Shown here one piece after another: positions 22,217 through 31,448 of a stretch of 32,665 nt of DNA. The notes under the pieces were generated by a model that saw only the letters and a program-made list of their open reading frames with translations, searched no databases and had not been told where the DNA came from. Position 1 is the stretch's first letter; the number at the start of each line of letters is the position of its first letter. The stretch is taken from the NCBI GenBank assembly GCA_934179675.1, contig CAKPQS010000014.1, forward strand, positions 1 to 32,665. Direction: 5' to 3'. The stretch comes from an uncultured Bacilli bacterium (GTDB lineage: Bacteria > Bacillota_I > Bacilli_A > RF39 > UBA660). Position numbers and translations under genes: made by a program.

Positions 22217-23729
22217 TTTTTCTCCTTTTTTTCATTTCATATACTAAATCTTCTGTATTCATGAGTAATTTTTTATAATTTGTTATTGATTTTATTATAT
22301 TATCTTCTTTAACAGGATTACATTCTAATATATCAAATATTTCAAATGTAGATCCTTTACTTTGTTTTAAACATTCTTTATAATCATTTACATTAAATTT
22401 TCTATCTTCAATTGATGAATATATGTTAGATGCTCCAATTATACCATAAGTGTATATTATTTGATCCATATTTTCAAATATATCTGGTGTTATCCAAAAA
22501 TTTTTTTGTGCTGATAAATTGTATTTATTGATTATATTTGTTGATATAGTATTTATATTTTTTAAGGTTATGTAGCCATTTTTTTCTATATGGCTTCCTA
22601 CTTTTAAGGTTAAGTTTGAAAGTGCTAGTATTTCAAACATATTAGTCATATAAATTCTTAATAATTCTAATGATATATCTAATTTTTCACTTAATGTATT
22701 TGCATTTTTTAATAAATAGTTTCCAGTTATTAATTCATTTGTTAATGAGTATAATTCCGATGATGGTATTTTTTTTAGTAAAGTTTGTTTATATTTTTTA
22801 TTGTGTTCAACAGCATGACCTAATTCATGAGATAATGTTAATAGTGATTCGATATCTTTTTGATAGTTAATACTTATATATGCTTGATGATTTTTAGTGC
22901 CATAAGTAAAATCACTATCTGATTTATTTTTTCTTATTTCATAGTCAATACGATTGTGATCAAATATATTTTTTATTTCATTTTTGTAATCTTGACCTAA
23001 TATACTTAATGATTCTAATACTTTCTTTTGTCCTTCTAAATAATCAATATTAGGATTTTTAAGTATTATATCTTCACGCATTACTTCTTCGTATATAGTA
23101 TTTAAGTAACTATTTTTACTTACTATTTTGAATAGATTACTTAATTCATTACGAGTTAATTCAGAATGGTAATTTAATATTTCTTCTACATAAGAATCAT
23201 CTAAATTTTCAATTAAACTATTAAAATAATCATTTATTATTTTTAAATATGTATATTTAAATTTATCTTGTGAAACATTAGCGGCAAATACATCTTTATT
23301 TAATGAATCAAATAATTCTAGACATCTTATACATTCATCTTCTTTAGAAAGATTATAATTTTCAATTATATATTTATATTTTTTATAGTTTTTATTTTGT
23401 TTATGTTTATCTATTTTTGTTTCCAATTTAAAAAAGACAATATCAAATAAACTTTTCATTTTCTTATTCATTAATTTAAATTTATCTTTTAAAATTCTTA
23501 ATGTACTATCTTGATAATTTTGCATTTCTAATAGATCAAAATATGAACTAAATTCATCTTTTATTTGTTTATATAATTTATATATATTAAAAAAATTATT
23601 TATTTCTTCCATATTATCATAATCATAAAATTTATATTTTTCTACTTTATTATATAAATCATTCATTTTTTCAATACTATTTAAACAATCATTTTTGTCT
23701 AAAAAAAACTCTTCTAAATTCCAAATCAT
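22203..23729 (-). CDS. M3 family zinc oligopeptidase (oligoendopeptidase F-like)
   Basis: A cytosolic metallopeptidase that trims short peptides. 508 residues, somewhat shorter than oligoendopeptidase F (about 600). The N-terminus (WNLEEFF) resembles the family's 'W.L..L' opening and is followed by a long helical region. The zinc site is clear: HELGH (H301, E302, H305) with the third ligand E332 in LTNELITGNYLL. The family's helical C-terminus follows. The start at 23729 is supported by AGGAG. It is the first gene of the operon with comN-like, rel, dtd and the permease, under a TTGTCA-17-TAAAAT extended -10 promoter. Function in this operon is unknown. Confidence 0.88.
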   Translation of the reverse strand: MIWNLEEFFLDKNDCLNSIEKMNDLYNKVEKYKFYDYDNMEEINNFFNIYKLYKQIKDEFSSYFDLLEMQNYQDSTLRILKDKFKLMNKKMKSLFDIVFFKLETKIDKHKQNKNYKKYKYIIENYNLSKEDECIRCLELFDSLNKDVFAANVSQDKFKYTYLKIINDYFNSLIENLDDSYVEEILNYHSELTRNELSNLFKIVSKNSYLNTIYEEVMREDIILKNPNIDYLEGQKKVLESLSILGQDYKNEIKNIFDHNRIDYEIRKNKSDSDFTYGTKNHQAYISINYQKDIESLLTLSHELGHAVEHNKKYKQTLLKKIPSSELYSLTNELITGNYLLKNANTLSEKLDISLELLRIYMTNMFEILALSNLTLKVGSHIEKNGYITLKNINTISTNIINKYNLSAQKNFWITPDIFENMDQIIYTYGIIGASNIYSSIEDRKFNVNDYKECLKQSKGSTFEIFDILECNPVKEDNIIKSITNYKKLLMNTEDLVYEMKKRRKNGIW

Positions 23730-23759
23730 ATATTTACTCCTATAGTTTTCCCTGAAAAT

Positions 23760-23810
23760 ATTTTATCATTTTAAATTATTTATGACAATATTATTTTTTA
23801 TTTTCATAAA
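23760..23810. promoter_or_regulatory. Back-to-back promoters of the rel operon and the flippase
   Basis: Minus strand: TTGTCA (23788-23783), 17 bp, TAAAAT (23765-23760) preceded by TGA. Plus strand: ATGACA (23782-23787), 17 bp, CATAAA (23805-23810), weaker. The two -35 elements overlap on opposite strands, so initiation in one direction should compete with the other. Confidence 0.55.
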
Positions 23811-23827
23811 ATTAATTGGTGATAGGG

Positions 23828-25114
23828 ATGAGCAAATTTATTAAGTCAACTATTATTTTACTTATTGGTGGTCTTATTACTAAAGTAATTGGTATGTTTA
23901 TTAGAATTATTATGTCAAGAAAATTAGGTCCAGAGGGTATGGGAATATATAGTTTAATGATGCCTACTTTTAGTTTACTTATTGCTTTATCTCAATTTGG
24001 TTTTCCTATTTCAATTAGTAAATTGATTAGTGAGAAAAAAAGGAATAATTTTAAACTTATGTTATCAGTTATTCCGATATCTTTTTTTATTAATTTAGTT
24101 TTAATTATTTTTATGTTTATTTTTTCGAAACCTATTTCTATTTATTTGTTACATGAAAATAGATGTTTTTTAGGTTTACTATGTATGGGTATAACTCTTC
24201 CTTTTATTAGTACTTCTAGTATATTAAGGGGCTATTACTTTGGAAAGGAACAAATGGTTCCTCATGTTTTATCTAATGTTATTGAAGATATTGCTCGAAT
24301 GTTACTTTTATATTTTGGTATTCCTTATTTTTTATGTCAGGGTATTGATAAATGTATGGCTTTTATGATCTTAACGAATGTTATTAGTGAGTCTATTTCT
24401 ATTATTGTTTTGTTGTTATTTTTACCAAAAAAAATAGATTTAAGTAATATTTCTTTAGAGTTTGATAAGCATAATATGAGGGATTTAATAAGGATTGGTT
24501 CTTCTAGTACTGGTTCTAGATTAATTGGTAATATTGGTTATTTTCTTGAGCCTATTATTTTAACTTCTTTACTTTTATATTCTGGTTATAGTAAGGATTA
24601 TATTGTTAGTGAGTATGGTATTATTAATGGTTTTGTTATGCCAATTTTACTTCTTCCTTCTTTTTTTACGAGTGCGATTAGTCATGCTTTACTTCCAAAT
24701 ATTAGTTATGCTTATTCTAATGGTATGATAAAGGTAGTTAAAAAGAAATTAAAACAGTCTATTTTAATTTCTTTACTTGTTGGTATTCCTGCTACTATTA
24801 TTTTTTTAGTTTTTCCGGATAAATTATTACTTTTTATTTATAATACTGATAATGGTATTGATTATGTTAAATTTTTGGCGTTACCTTTTATTTTACATTA
24901 TATACAAGCTCCTATTTCTGCTTCTTTACAGGCTATGGGTAAAATGAATAATCTTCTTATGGGTACTATTTTAGGTATTATTGTTAAATTACTTACTTTA
25001 AGTATATTTTCTTTAGTTCATATTAAATTATATGGTTTACTAATTAGTATTGTTTGTTCAATTACATTTACTACTTTATATGATTATTATAATTTGAGAA
25101 AATATATAAAATAA
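23828..25114 (+). CDS. MOP-superfamily polysaccharide/lipid flippase (SpoVB/MurJ-like)
   Basis: A 428-residue membrane protein with about 12 to 14 hydrophobic helices. The N-terminus (STIILLIGGLITKVIGMFIR then RKLGPEGMGIYSLMMP) and the central ILRGYYFGKEQMVPHVLSN and IEDIARMLLLYF are characteristic of the SpoVB/YtgP branch of the MOP flippases. Members move lipid-linked cell-wall or polysaccharide precursors across the membrane. Whether this one serves peptidoglycan (MurJ-like function) or another polymer cannot be told from sequence. The start is the ATG at 23828; an in-frame TTG/GTG pair just upstream overlaps the only weak ribosome binding site. It is transcribed divergently from the rel operon. 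Confidence 0.87.
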   Translation: MSKFIKSTIILLIGGLITKVIGMFIRIIMSRKLGPEGMGIYSLMMPTFSLLIALSQFGFPISISKLISEKKRNNFKLMLSVIPISFFINLVLIIFMFIFSKPISIYLLHENRCFLGLLCMGITLPFISTSSILRGYYFGKEQMVPHVLSNVIEDIARMLLLYFGIPYFLCQGIDKCMAFMILTNVISESISIIVLLLFLPKKIDLSNISLEFDKHNMRDLIRIGSSSTGSRLIGNIGYFLEPIILTSLLLYSGYSKDYIVSEYGIINGFVMPILLLPSFFTSAISHALLPNISYAYSNGMIKVVKKKLKQSILISLLVGIPATIIFLVFPDKLLLFIYNTDNGIDYVKFLALPFILHYIQAPISASLQAMGKMNNLLMGTILGIIVKLLTLSIFSLVHIKLYGLLISIVCSITFTTLYDYYNLRKYIK

Positions 25115-25139
25115 AAGGTACTATATTTGAGTACCTTTT
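25113..25139. terminator. Bidirectional terminator between the flippase and a BspA-like gene
   Basis: AAAAGGTACT (25113-25122) and AGTACCTTTT (25130-25139) are perfect 10-bp inverted arms around a 7-base loop. T-rich sequence flanks it on the minus-strand side. The stem overlaps the stop codon of the convergent gene. Confidence 0.88.
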
Positions 25140-26530
25140 ACTACATTACTTTTCTTTGATTTTGTTGCAATCATGTTATCTACTAAGGCACTAGCATCAG
25201 CTATATAATTTACTGTTATTTGAGAGCCTGAGTTAGTTGCTGCATTATGAAACATATTAGAATATTTACTAACATTAGCACTCATTATCTTAATTGTTGT
25301 TGTTAAGTATGGACAAAAGTAAAACATATATTCCATCTCTATTACATTTGATGTATTAAAACTACTTAAATCTAAACTTGTTAATTGTTTACACGTTCGA
25401 AACATAGAAGACATATTTGTTACATTGGTCGTGTTAAAATTACTTAAATCTAAACTTGTTAAGGATGAACAACCAATAAACATATTATACATATTTGTTA
25501 CATTAGAAGTATTAAAACTACTTAAATCTAGATTTATTAAGGATTTACAATCAGAAAACATATTTTTCATATTTGTTACATTTGCTGTATTAAAACTACT
25601 TAAATCTAAACTTGTTAAAGATGAACATCCATCAAACATAAAAGACATATTTGTTACATTCGATGTATTAAAATTATTGTTAAAATTTATAGATATTAAA
25701 TTTGATATATATTTACTATTTACATATTCTCTAAAATCAAATATAGAATAACAACTAGATGGTGCGAATATTTGTGCTTCACTAACTATATATAAATTAT
25801 ATAATGATTTTGTATTATCAGTACTATCCTTTAATCCTGTATCAACTAAATATCCATATACTTTTTTATTTTGACTAGTATCATAAGATATATCCCAACA
25901 TAAATTTTCTTCAGTACAACTACTTGGTAAATTACTTAAATCATTACCAAAATTTATGGTTCTTATATAAGGTCTATAATTACTATTCCAAAATTCTGTT
26001 CCACCATTAGCACTTAAACTATACCCATTTTTCATATATGCTGGATTAGTTTGTTTACTATTTATAACTATATTCGCACTTATATTTTTTCCAATGAAAC
26101 TATTATCATCTTCATCATCAACATTACCATCCCAATACCAATATATTGTAACAGTATCTGTTTTTGATTCATTTGATTTAAAATATTTACTATAAGTTGA
26201 AAATGGACTTATATTATCATCTTGAGCTAGAAACTTAAAGCCCTTAGGTAAATTAATTTTGTTAATTTTCATTTTAAAATAAGCATCACTATCAGTATCA
26301 TTTAAATTAACAGTTACTTTAAAACTACCTTTATCATAAGGCTTTAAATTTGAACCCAAATTTATTTCCTTAGTAGTAGTAGATGAACTACTAACATTAA
26401 AAGTATAATTACCAGCAGTTGCATTTATCTTACCATTAATACTATATCTATAATAAGATACAGTTCCAGTAGTTATAAATAACAAACCTAAAGTAATTAA
26501 TAAAATTATTAAAATCTTCTTATTTTTCAT
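25121..26530 (-). CDS. BspA-like DUF285 leucine-rich-repeat surface protein, shorter paralogue
   Basis: 469 residues, exported. The N-terminal module (1-165) has a signal ending FITTGTVSYYRYS, a beta-rich domain (GNYTFNVSS, NLGSNLKPYDKGSFKVT, LPKGFKFLAQDDNISPFS, WYWDGNVDDEDD) and loosely resembles the start of camelysin/TasA-type proteins. A middle region (about 170-285) contains GGTEFW and ENLCWDIS. Five 26-residue DUF285 repeats (287-416; FNTSNVTNMxxMFxxCSSLTSLDLS) follow, then a short cap ending in VDNMIATKSKKSNVVKGTQI. No sorting motif or C-terminal membrane helix is present, so it is secreted or held non-covalently. It is paralogous over its N-terminus and C-terminal cap to the next gene upstream. 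AAAGGA precedes the ATG. BspA proteins of other bacteria bind host matrix; the ligand here is unknown. Confidence 0.85.
   Translation of the reverse strand: MKNKKILIILLITLGLLFITTGTVSYYRYSINGKINATAGNYTFNVSSSSTTTKEINLGSNLKPYDKGSFKVTVNLNDTDSDAYFKMKINKINLPKGFKFLAQDDNISPFSTYSKYFKSNESKTDTVTIYWYWDGNVDDEDDNSFIGKNISANIVINSKQTNPAYMKNGYSLSANGGTEFWNSNYRPYIRTINFGNDLSNLPSSCTEENLCWDISYDTSQNKKVYGYLVDTGLKDSTDNTKSLYNLYIVSEAQIFAPSSCYSIFDFREYVNSKYISNLISINFNNNFNTSNVTNMSFMFDGCSSLTSLDLSSFNTANVTNMKNMFSDCKSLINLDLSSFNTSNVTNMYNMFIGCSSLTSLDLSNFNTTNVTNMSSMFRTCKQLTSLDLSSFNTSNVIEMEYMFYFCPYLTTTIKIMSANVSKYSNMFHNAATNSGSQITVNYIADASALVDNMIATKSKKSNVVKGTQI
25283..25672 (-). repeat. Five 78-bp DUF285 coding repeats
   Basis: Five in-register 26-codon units with the consensus FNTxNVTxMxxMFxxCxxLxxLDLSS; the fifth is divergent at its end. 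Each unit matches those of the longer paralogue. Confidence 0.88.
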
Positions 26531-26557
26531 TTTATATTTTCCTTTACTATCTATTTA

Positions 26558-26586
26558 ATAATATCATATAACAAAATTTTAATCAA
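26558..26586 (-). promoter_or_regulatory. Promoter of the shorter BspA-like gene
   Basis: TTGATT (26586-26581), 17-bp spacer, TATTAT (26563-26558) with TG one base before it. The layout closely matches the promoter of the longer paralogue, so the two genes are separately but probably similarly expressed. Confidence 0.75.
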
Positions 26587-26597
26587 TTATATTTATA

Positions 26598-26620
26598 AAA
26601 AAAGAATAAATAATTCTTTT
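26598..26620 (-). terminator. Terminator after the longer BspA-like gene
   Basis: AAAAGAAT and ATTCTTTT (26600-26607 and 26613-26620) form an A/T-rich 8-bp stem followed by T residues on the minus strand. It separates the two paralogues into different transcription units. Confidence 0.7.
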
Positions 26621-26643
26621 GTTTAAATATTAATTTAAATAAA

Positions 26644-28968
26644 CTACTGAATTACTGATCCTTTAATTATATTACTACTATTAGATTTAGTTGCAATCAT
26701 ATTATCAACTAATGTAGAAGCATCAGAAATATAATTAACTGTAACTTTAGCACCTTGTTGAACTGCTGTATCACTAAACATATAAGTATACTTCGTTATA
26801 GTTGTGCTAGTAATATTTAGTGTTGTTATAAGATTTTCACATTGATAAAAAAGATTTCCAATATCAGTTAGTTCATTTGTAGTAAAACTACTTATATTTA
26901 AGTTTTTTAATGCTTTATTTCCTGAAAACATATATCCCATATCAGTTACTTTTGCCGTATTAAAACTACTTAAATCCAAATTTACCAAAGAAGTGCAACC
27001 ACCAAAACTGCTATTCATATTTGTTACATTTGCCGTATTAAAATTGCTTAAATTAAGATTTGTTAAAGATGAACAAGCTTGAAACATATTATTCATTTTT
27101 GTTATATTCGGTGTATTCATATTACTTAAATTAGCATCTGTTAAAGATGAACAATTATAAAACATATATGACATATCAGTTAAATTAGGGGCATTAAAAT
27201 TAGTTAAATCAACAGTTGTTAATGATGAACAATTATAGAATAACCAACTCATATTAGTTAAGCTATCTACACTCATATTACTTAGATTAGCATCTGTTAA
27301 TGATGAACATTCACTAAATAAACTACCTATATTTGTTAATTTTCCAGCTATTAAACCACTTAAATTAACAGTTGTTAAAGATGAACGTCCACTAAATAAA
27401 TTACTTATATTTGTTAATTCTCCAGCTATTAAACCACTTAAATTAACAGTTGTTAATGATGAACAATCAAAAAACATATTTTTCATATTTGTTAATTTTC
27501 CAGCTATTAAACCACTTAAATTAACAGTTGTTAATGATGAACAATTATAGAATAAATAACTCATATTAGTTAAGCTATCTACACTCATATTACTTAGATT
27601 AGCATCTGTTAAAGATGAACAATCAAAAAACATATATGACATATCAGTTAAATTTGGTGCTTTAACATTACTTAAATTAATAGTTGTTAAAGATGTACAA
27701 GAACGAAACATAGTATTAAAAGTTGTTACCTTTTCCATATTGAAATTACTAACATCAATATTTTTTAAAGATGAACATTTCCAAAACATACAATTCATAG
27801 CTGTTACTTTTGCTGTATTAAAACTACTTAAGTCTAAATTTGTTAATGATGTACAAACTGCAAAAAGAAAATACATAGATGTTACATTTGCTGTATTAAA
27901 ACTACTTAAATTTAAACTAGTTAAAGATGAACAAGCTTGAAACATAGAATTCATAGCTGTTACTTTTGCTGTATTAAAACTACTTAAGTCTAAATTTGTT
28001 AATGATGTACAACCTGAAAAAAGAAAATTCATAGCTGTTACATTTGAAGTATCAAAACAACTTAAATCCAAAGTTATTAATGATGAACACTCATCAAACA
28101 TACCTGACATATCTGTTACATTTGCAGTATTAAAATTATTGTTAAAATCTATTGATATTAAATTTTTAAATAAACAAAATATTCCTTTACAATTAGATGG
28201 TGCAATTATTTCTACATCACTAGCAATATATAAATTATATAAAGATTTTGTATTATCTTTACTATCTTTTAACCCTGCATCAGTTAAATAAGCATATACT
28301 TTCTTAGTCCCACTTTCAGTTATATCCCAACATAAATTTTCTTCATTGCAAGTTTTTGGTACAGTGCTTGTATTTTTTATAAAATTGACTGTTCTTATAT
28401 AAGATTTATAATTATCACTCCAAAATTCTGTTCCACCATTTGCACTTTCATCTTCACTATATCCATTTTTCATATAAGAACCATTTAGTTGTTTACTATC
28501 TATAACAATATTAGCACTTATATTTTTTCCAATAAAATAAGTATCATTATCATCGTCAACATTACCATCCCAATACCAATATACAGTTATCGTATCGCTC
28601 TTAGTATCAGTTGATTTAAAAGTTTTACTATAAGTAGAAAAAGGACTTATATTATCATCTTGTGCAAGAAATTTAAATCCCTTCGGTAAATTAGTCCTTT
28701 CAATATTAATAGTAAAATTAGCATCACTATCAGTATCATTTAAATTAATAGTTACTTTAAAACTACCTTTATCAAAAGGTTTTAAATTAGATCCTAAATT
28801 TATCTCCTTTGTAGTAGTAGATTCACTACTAACATTAAAAGTATAATTACCAGTAGTACCATTAATTGAACCATTAATACCATATCTATAATACGCTACT
28901 GTACCAGTAGTTATGGACAATAAACTAACCATAACCAATAAAATTAATAAAATTTTTCTTTTATTCAT
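26644..28968 (-). CDS. BspA-like DUF285 leucine-rich-repeat surface protein, longer paralogue
   Basis: 774 residues, exported. The N-terminal module (signal ending SITTGTVAYYRYG, then GNYTFNVSS, NLGSNLKPFDKGSFKVT and LPKGFKFLAQDDNISPFS) is nearly the same as in the neighbouring paralogue. Seventeen DUF285 repeats of 26 residues (279-720) follow. Units 1 to 6 and 14 to 16 are of the FNTANVT type, while 7 to 13 are a different subtype (LIAGKLTN, MSVDSLTN, APNLTDM). The C-terminal cap (VDNMIATKSNSSNIIKGSV) matches the paralogue, so the two differ mainly in the middle region and repeat number. There is no wall-anchor motif. AAAGGGAT precedes the ATG. It is a likely adhesin or matrix-binding protein by family analogy only. 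Confidence 0.87.
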   Translation of the reverse strand: MNKRKILLILLVMVSLLSITTGTVAYYRYGINGSINGTTGNYTFNVSSESTTTKEINLGSNLKPFDKGSFKVTINLNDTDSDANFTINIERTNLPKGFKFLAQDDNISPFSTYSKTFKSTDTKSDTITVYWYWDGNVDDDNDTYFIGKNISANIVIDSKQLNGSYMKNGYSEDESANGGTEFWSDNYKSYIRTVNFIKNTSTVPKTCNEENLCWDITESGTKKVYAYLTDAGLKDSKDNTKSLYNLYIASDVEIIAPSNCKGIFCLFKNLISIDFNNNFNTANVTDMSGMFDECSSLITLDLSCFDTSNVTAMNFLFSGCTSLTNLDLSSFNTAKVTAMNSMFQACSSLTSLNLSSFNTANVTSMYFLFAVCTSLTNLDLSSFNTAKVTAMNCMFWKCSSLKNIDVSNFNMEKVTTFNTMFRSCTSLTTINLSNVKAPNLTDMSYMFFDCSSLTDANLSNMSVDSLTNMSYLFYNCSSLTTVNLSGLIAGKLTNMKNMFFDCSSLTTVNLSGLIAGELTNISNLFSGRSSLTTVNLSGLIAGKLTNIGSLFSECSSLTDANLSNMSVDSLTNMSWLFYNCSSLTTVDLTNFNAPNLTDMSYMFYNCSSLTDANLSNMNTPNITKMNNMFQACSSLTNLNLSNFNTANVTNMNSSFGGCTSLVNLDLSSFNTAKVTDMGYMFSGNKALKNLNISSFTTNELTDIGNLFYQCENLITTLNITSTTITKYTYMFSDTAVQQGAKVTVNYISDASTLVDNMIATKSNSSNIIKGSVIQ
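26809..28134 (-). repeat. Seventeen 78-bp DUF285 coding repeats
   Basis: Seventeen in-register 26-codon units. Within them units 9 to 11 are three near-copies beginning LIAG(K/E)LTN, and units 8 and 12 (both MSVDSLTNMS followed by LFYNCSSLTTV) are near-copies flanking them. Confidence 0.9.
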
Positions 28969-28994
28969 TTAAATATCCCTTTACTTTCTACTTA

Positions 28995-29023
28995 ATGATA
29001 CCATATTTTAGTATATTATTCAA
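28995..29023 (-). promoter_or_regulatory. Promoter of the longer BspA-like gene
   Basis: TTGAAT (29023-29018), 17-bp spacer, TATCAT (29000-28995) with TGG before it, giving an extended -10. Confidence 0.7.
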
Positions 29024-29035
29024 CAACATTTACAC

Positions 29036-29067
29036 AAAAAAATAAGATAATTTTTCATTATCTTATT
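29036..29067 (-). terminator. Terminator after leuS
   Basis: On the minus strand AATAAGATAAT, a 5-base loop and ATTATCTTATT form a perfect 11-bp stem followed by a T-run. The stem overlaps the leuS stop codon. Confidence 0.88.
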
Positions 29068-31448
29068 ACAATATTAACTAATTTTTTAGGAACGGTAATT
29101 ACCTTAATTATTTCCTTATTTTCTAAATTAATTTTAACATTTGGTATAGTTTTAGCAATATCTATCATTTCATTTTCATTTAATGAAGAATCAACTTCTA
29201 TTTTACCTCTTACTTTACCATTAATTTGAACAACCATTTCATAACTATCATTTTTTATTTTATTTTCATCATAACTAGGCCATTTTTCATAAGCAATTGT
29301 ATCTTTTCCACCTAATAAACTCCATAATTCTTCAGTAACATGTGGAATAATAGGATTTATTAATTTTAAGAAATTTTTAGCATATTCTAAAGGAAATACA
29401 CTTTCTTTATAAACAGCATTTATAAAAATCATCATTTGTGAAATAGCAGTATTAATATTTAAACTATCATAATCTAAGGTAACCTTTTTAACAGTTTGAT
29501 TATATATTTTATCTAAATTAGTATTTTTTTCATCCCTAATTTTATTTTCAGAAGTATATAATCTATAAATTCTTTCAATAAACTTTCTAGAAGCTTCTAT
29601 ACCTTTAGCATCCCATGGTTTAGATGCCTCAATTGGTCCCATAAACATTTCATATAATCTTAAACTATCAGCACCATAAATTATAACCATATCATCAGGA
29701 TTAACAACATTTCCTCTTGATTTACTCATTTTTTCATTATTTTCGCCTAAAATCATACCTTGATGAACTAACCTTTTAAAAGGTTCTTCATTTGTTATAT
29801 AACCTTCATTATATAGAAAATGATTCCAAAATCTTGAATATAATAAATGACCAACAGCATGTTCAGCACCACCCATATATAAATCAACTGGCATCCAGTG
29901 ATCTGCTAGTGTTTTGTCAACAAATTCTTTATCATTATCTGGATCAATATATCTCAAATAATACCAACTAGATCCAGCAGAACCTGGCATTGTACAAGTT
30001 TCTCTAACACCTTTAATACCATTTATTTCTACATTTTTCCATTCTTCAGCATTATCAAGTGGTGGATTGCCATTTTTACCTTTATAATCATCCATAACAG
30101 GTAAAACTAAAGGAAGTTCATTATCATCTAAAACATATTCTTTGCCATTTTCTAAATGAACAATAGGAACAGGTTCTCCCCAATATCTTTGACGAGCAAA
30201 GATCCAATCACGAAGACGATAATTAATTTTTTTAGTACCAATATTATTTTCTTCAATATATTTAAACATTTTATTTAAAGCTTCTTCTTTATTTAAACCA
30301 TTTAAAAAGTCTGAATTAATATGTAACCCATCACCTATATAAGCTTCTTCTAAAACATTACCACCTTCTAATACAGGTATGATATCTAAATTAAACTTTT
30401 TAGCAAAAGCATAATCTCTTTCATCATGAGCAGGAACAGCCATAATAGCACCTGTTCCATAAGAAACTAGAACATAATCACTAATCCATATTGGTAATTC
30501 TTTACCATTAACCGGATTAATTGCATAAGCACCTGTAAATACTCCTGTTTTATCTTTGTTTAAATCTGTTCTTTCAAGATCAGACTTTAAAGAACACTCT
30601 TTTTTATAATTTAAAACAGAATCTTTTTGATTAGGTGTGACTATTTTATCAATTAAATCATGTTCTGGTGATAATACACAATATGTAGCACCAAATAAGG
30701 TATCACATCTTGTTGTAAAAACAGTAAACTCATAATCAGTATTTTTAACTTTAAATTTAATTTCAGCACCAACAGATCTACCAATCCAATTTCTTTGCAT
30801 TTCTTTAGTAGATTCTGGCCAATTTACTTTATTTAAACCATCTAATAATACTTCTGCATATTTTGGCATTTTCATTACCCATTGTCGCATATTTTTGCGA
30901 ACAACTGGATAACCACCTCTTTCAGATTTACCATCAATTATTTCATCATTAGCAAGTACTGTACCTAACTCTTCACACCAATTAACTGGCATATATGTAC
31001 ATTCAGCTAAATTTTTTAAATACATTTGTTTAAATATCCATTGTGTCCATTTATAAAATGATGGATCACTTGTTGATATAGCTCTGTCCCAATCATACGA
31101 AAAGCCTAATTCTTTCATTTGTCTTGTAAAATTAGCAATATTTTTTTCAGTAAATACTCCTGGATGATTACCTGTTTTGATAGCATATTGTTCAGCAGGT
31201 AGTCCGAATGAATCAAATCCCATTGGATGTAAAACATTAAATCCTTGCATTCTTTTCATACGCGATACTATATCTGTTGCCGTATAACCTTCTGGATGGC
31301 CTACATGTAAACCTTCACCAGAAGGATATGGGAACATATCTAGGCAATAGTATTTAGGTTTGGAAAAATCATAAATATCTGTTTTAAATGTTTTATTTTT
31401 TTCCCAATATTCTTGCCATTTTTTTTCAATTTTTTCATGATTATACAT
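29058..31448 (-). CDS. leuS: Leucyl-tRNA synthetase
   Basis: Class I synthetase that charges tRNA-Leu in the cytosol. 796 residues, the bacterial LeuRS length. The HIGH motif is HVGH (48-51) in MFPYPSGEGLHVGHPEGYT. The CP1 editing domain is recognised by TTRCDTLFGATYCVLSPEH and GTGAIMAVPAHDERDYAFA, whose GAIMAVPAHD region holds the conserved editing aspartate. KMSKS is intact in EKMSKSRGNVVNPDDM. The C-terminal anticodon-binding and tail domains end with VQINGKVRGKI, the usual LeuRS signature. AGGAGG precedes the ATG. The gene is controlled by a T-box leader. Confidence 0.98.
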   Translation of the reverse strand: MYNHEKIEKKWQEYWEKNKTFKTDIYDFSKPKYYCLDMFPYPSGEGLHVGHPEGYTATDIVSRMKRMQGFNVLHPMGFDSFGLPAEQYAIKTGNHPGVFTEKNIANFTRQMKELGFSYDWDRAISTSDPSFYKWTQWIFKQMYLKNLAECTYMPVNWCEELGTVLANDEIIDGKSERGGYPVVRKNMRQWVMKMPKYAEVLLDGLNKVNWPESTKEMQRNWIGRSVGAEIKFKVKNTDYEFTVFTTRCDTLFGATYCVLSPEHDLIDKIVTPNQKDSVLNYKKECSLKSDLERTDLNKDKTGVFTGAYAINPVNGKELPIWISDYVLVSYGTGAIMAVPAHDERDYAFAKKFNLDIIPVLEGGNVLEEAYIGDGLHINSDFLNGLNKEEALNKMFKYIEENNIGTKKINYRLRDWIFARQRYWGEPVPIVHLENGKEYVLDDNELPLVLPVMDDYKGKNGNPPLDNAEEWKNVEINGIKGVRETCTMPGSAGSSWYYLRYIDPDNDKEFVDKTLADHWMPVDLYMGGAEHAVGHLLYSRFWNHFLYNEGYITNEEPFKRLVHQGMILGENNEKMSKSRGNVVNPDDMVIIYGADSLRLYEMFMGPIEASKPWDAKGIEASRKFIERIYRLYTSENKIRDEKNTNLDKIYNQTVKKVTLDYDSLNINTAISQMMIFINAVYKESVFPLEYAKNFLKLINPIIPHVTEELWSLLGGKDTIAYEKWPSYDENKIKNDSYEMVVQINGKVRGKIEVDSSLNENEMIDIAKTIPNVKINLENKEIIKVITVPKKLVNIVIR

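Noticed and set aside
25425..27940. Open frames on the plus strand opposite the DUF285 repeats
   Set aside because: They follow the 78-bp period of the real genes and have no start signals; they are shadows of repeat coding sequence.
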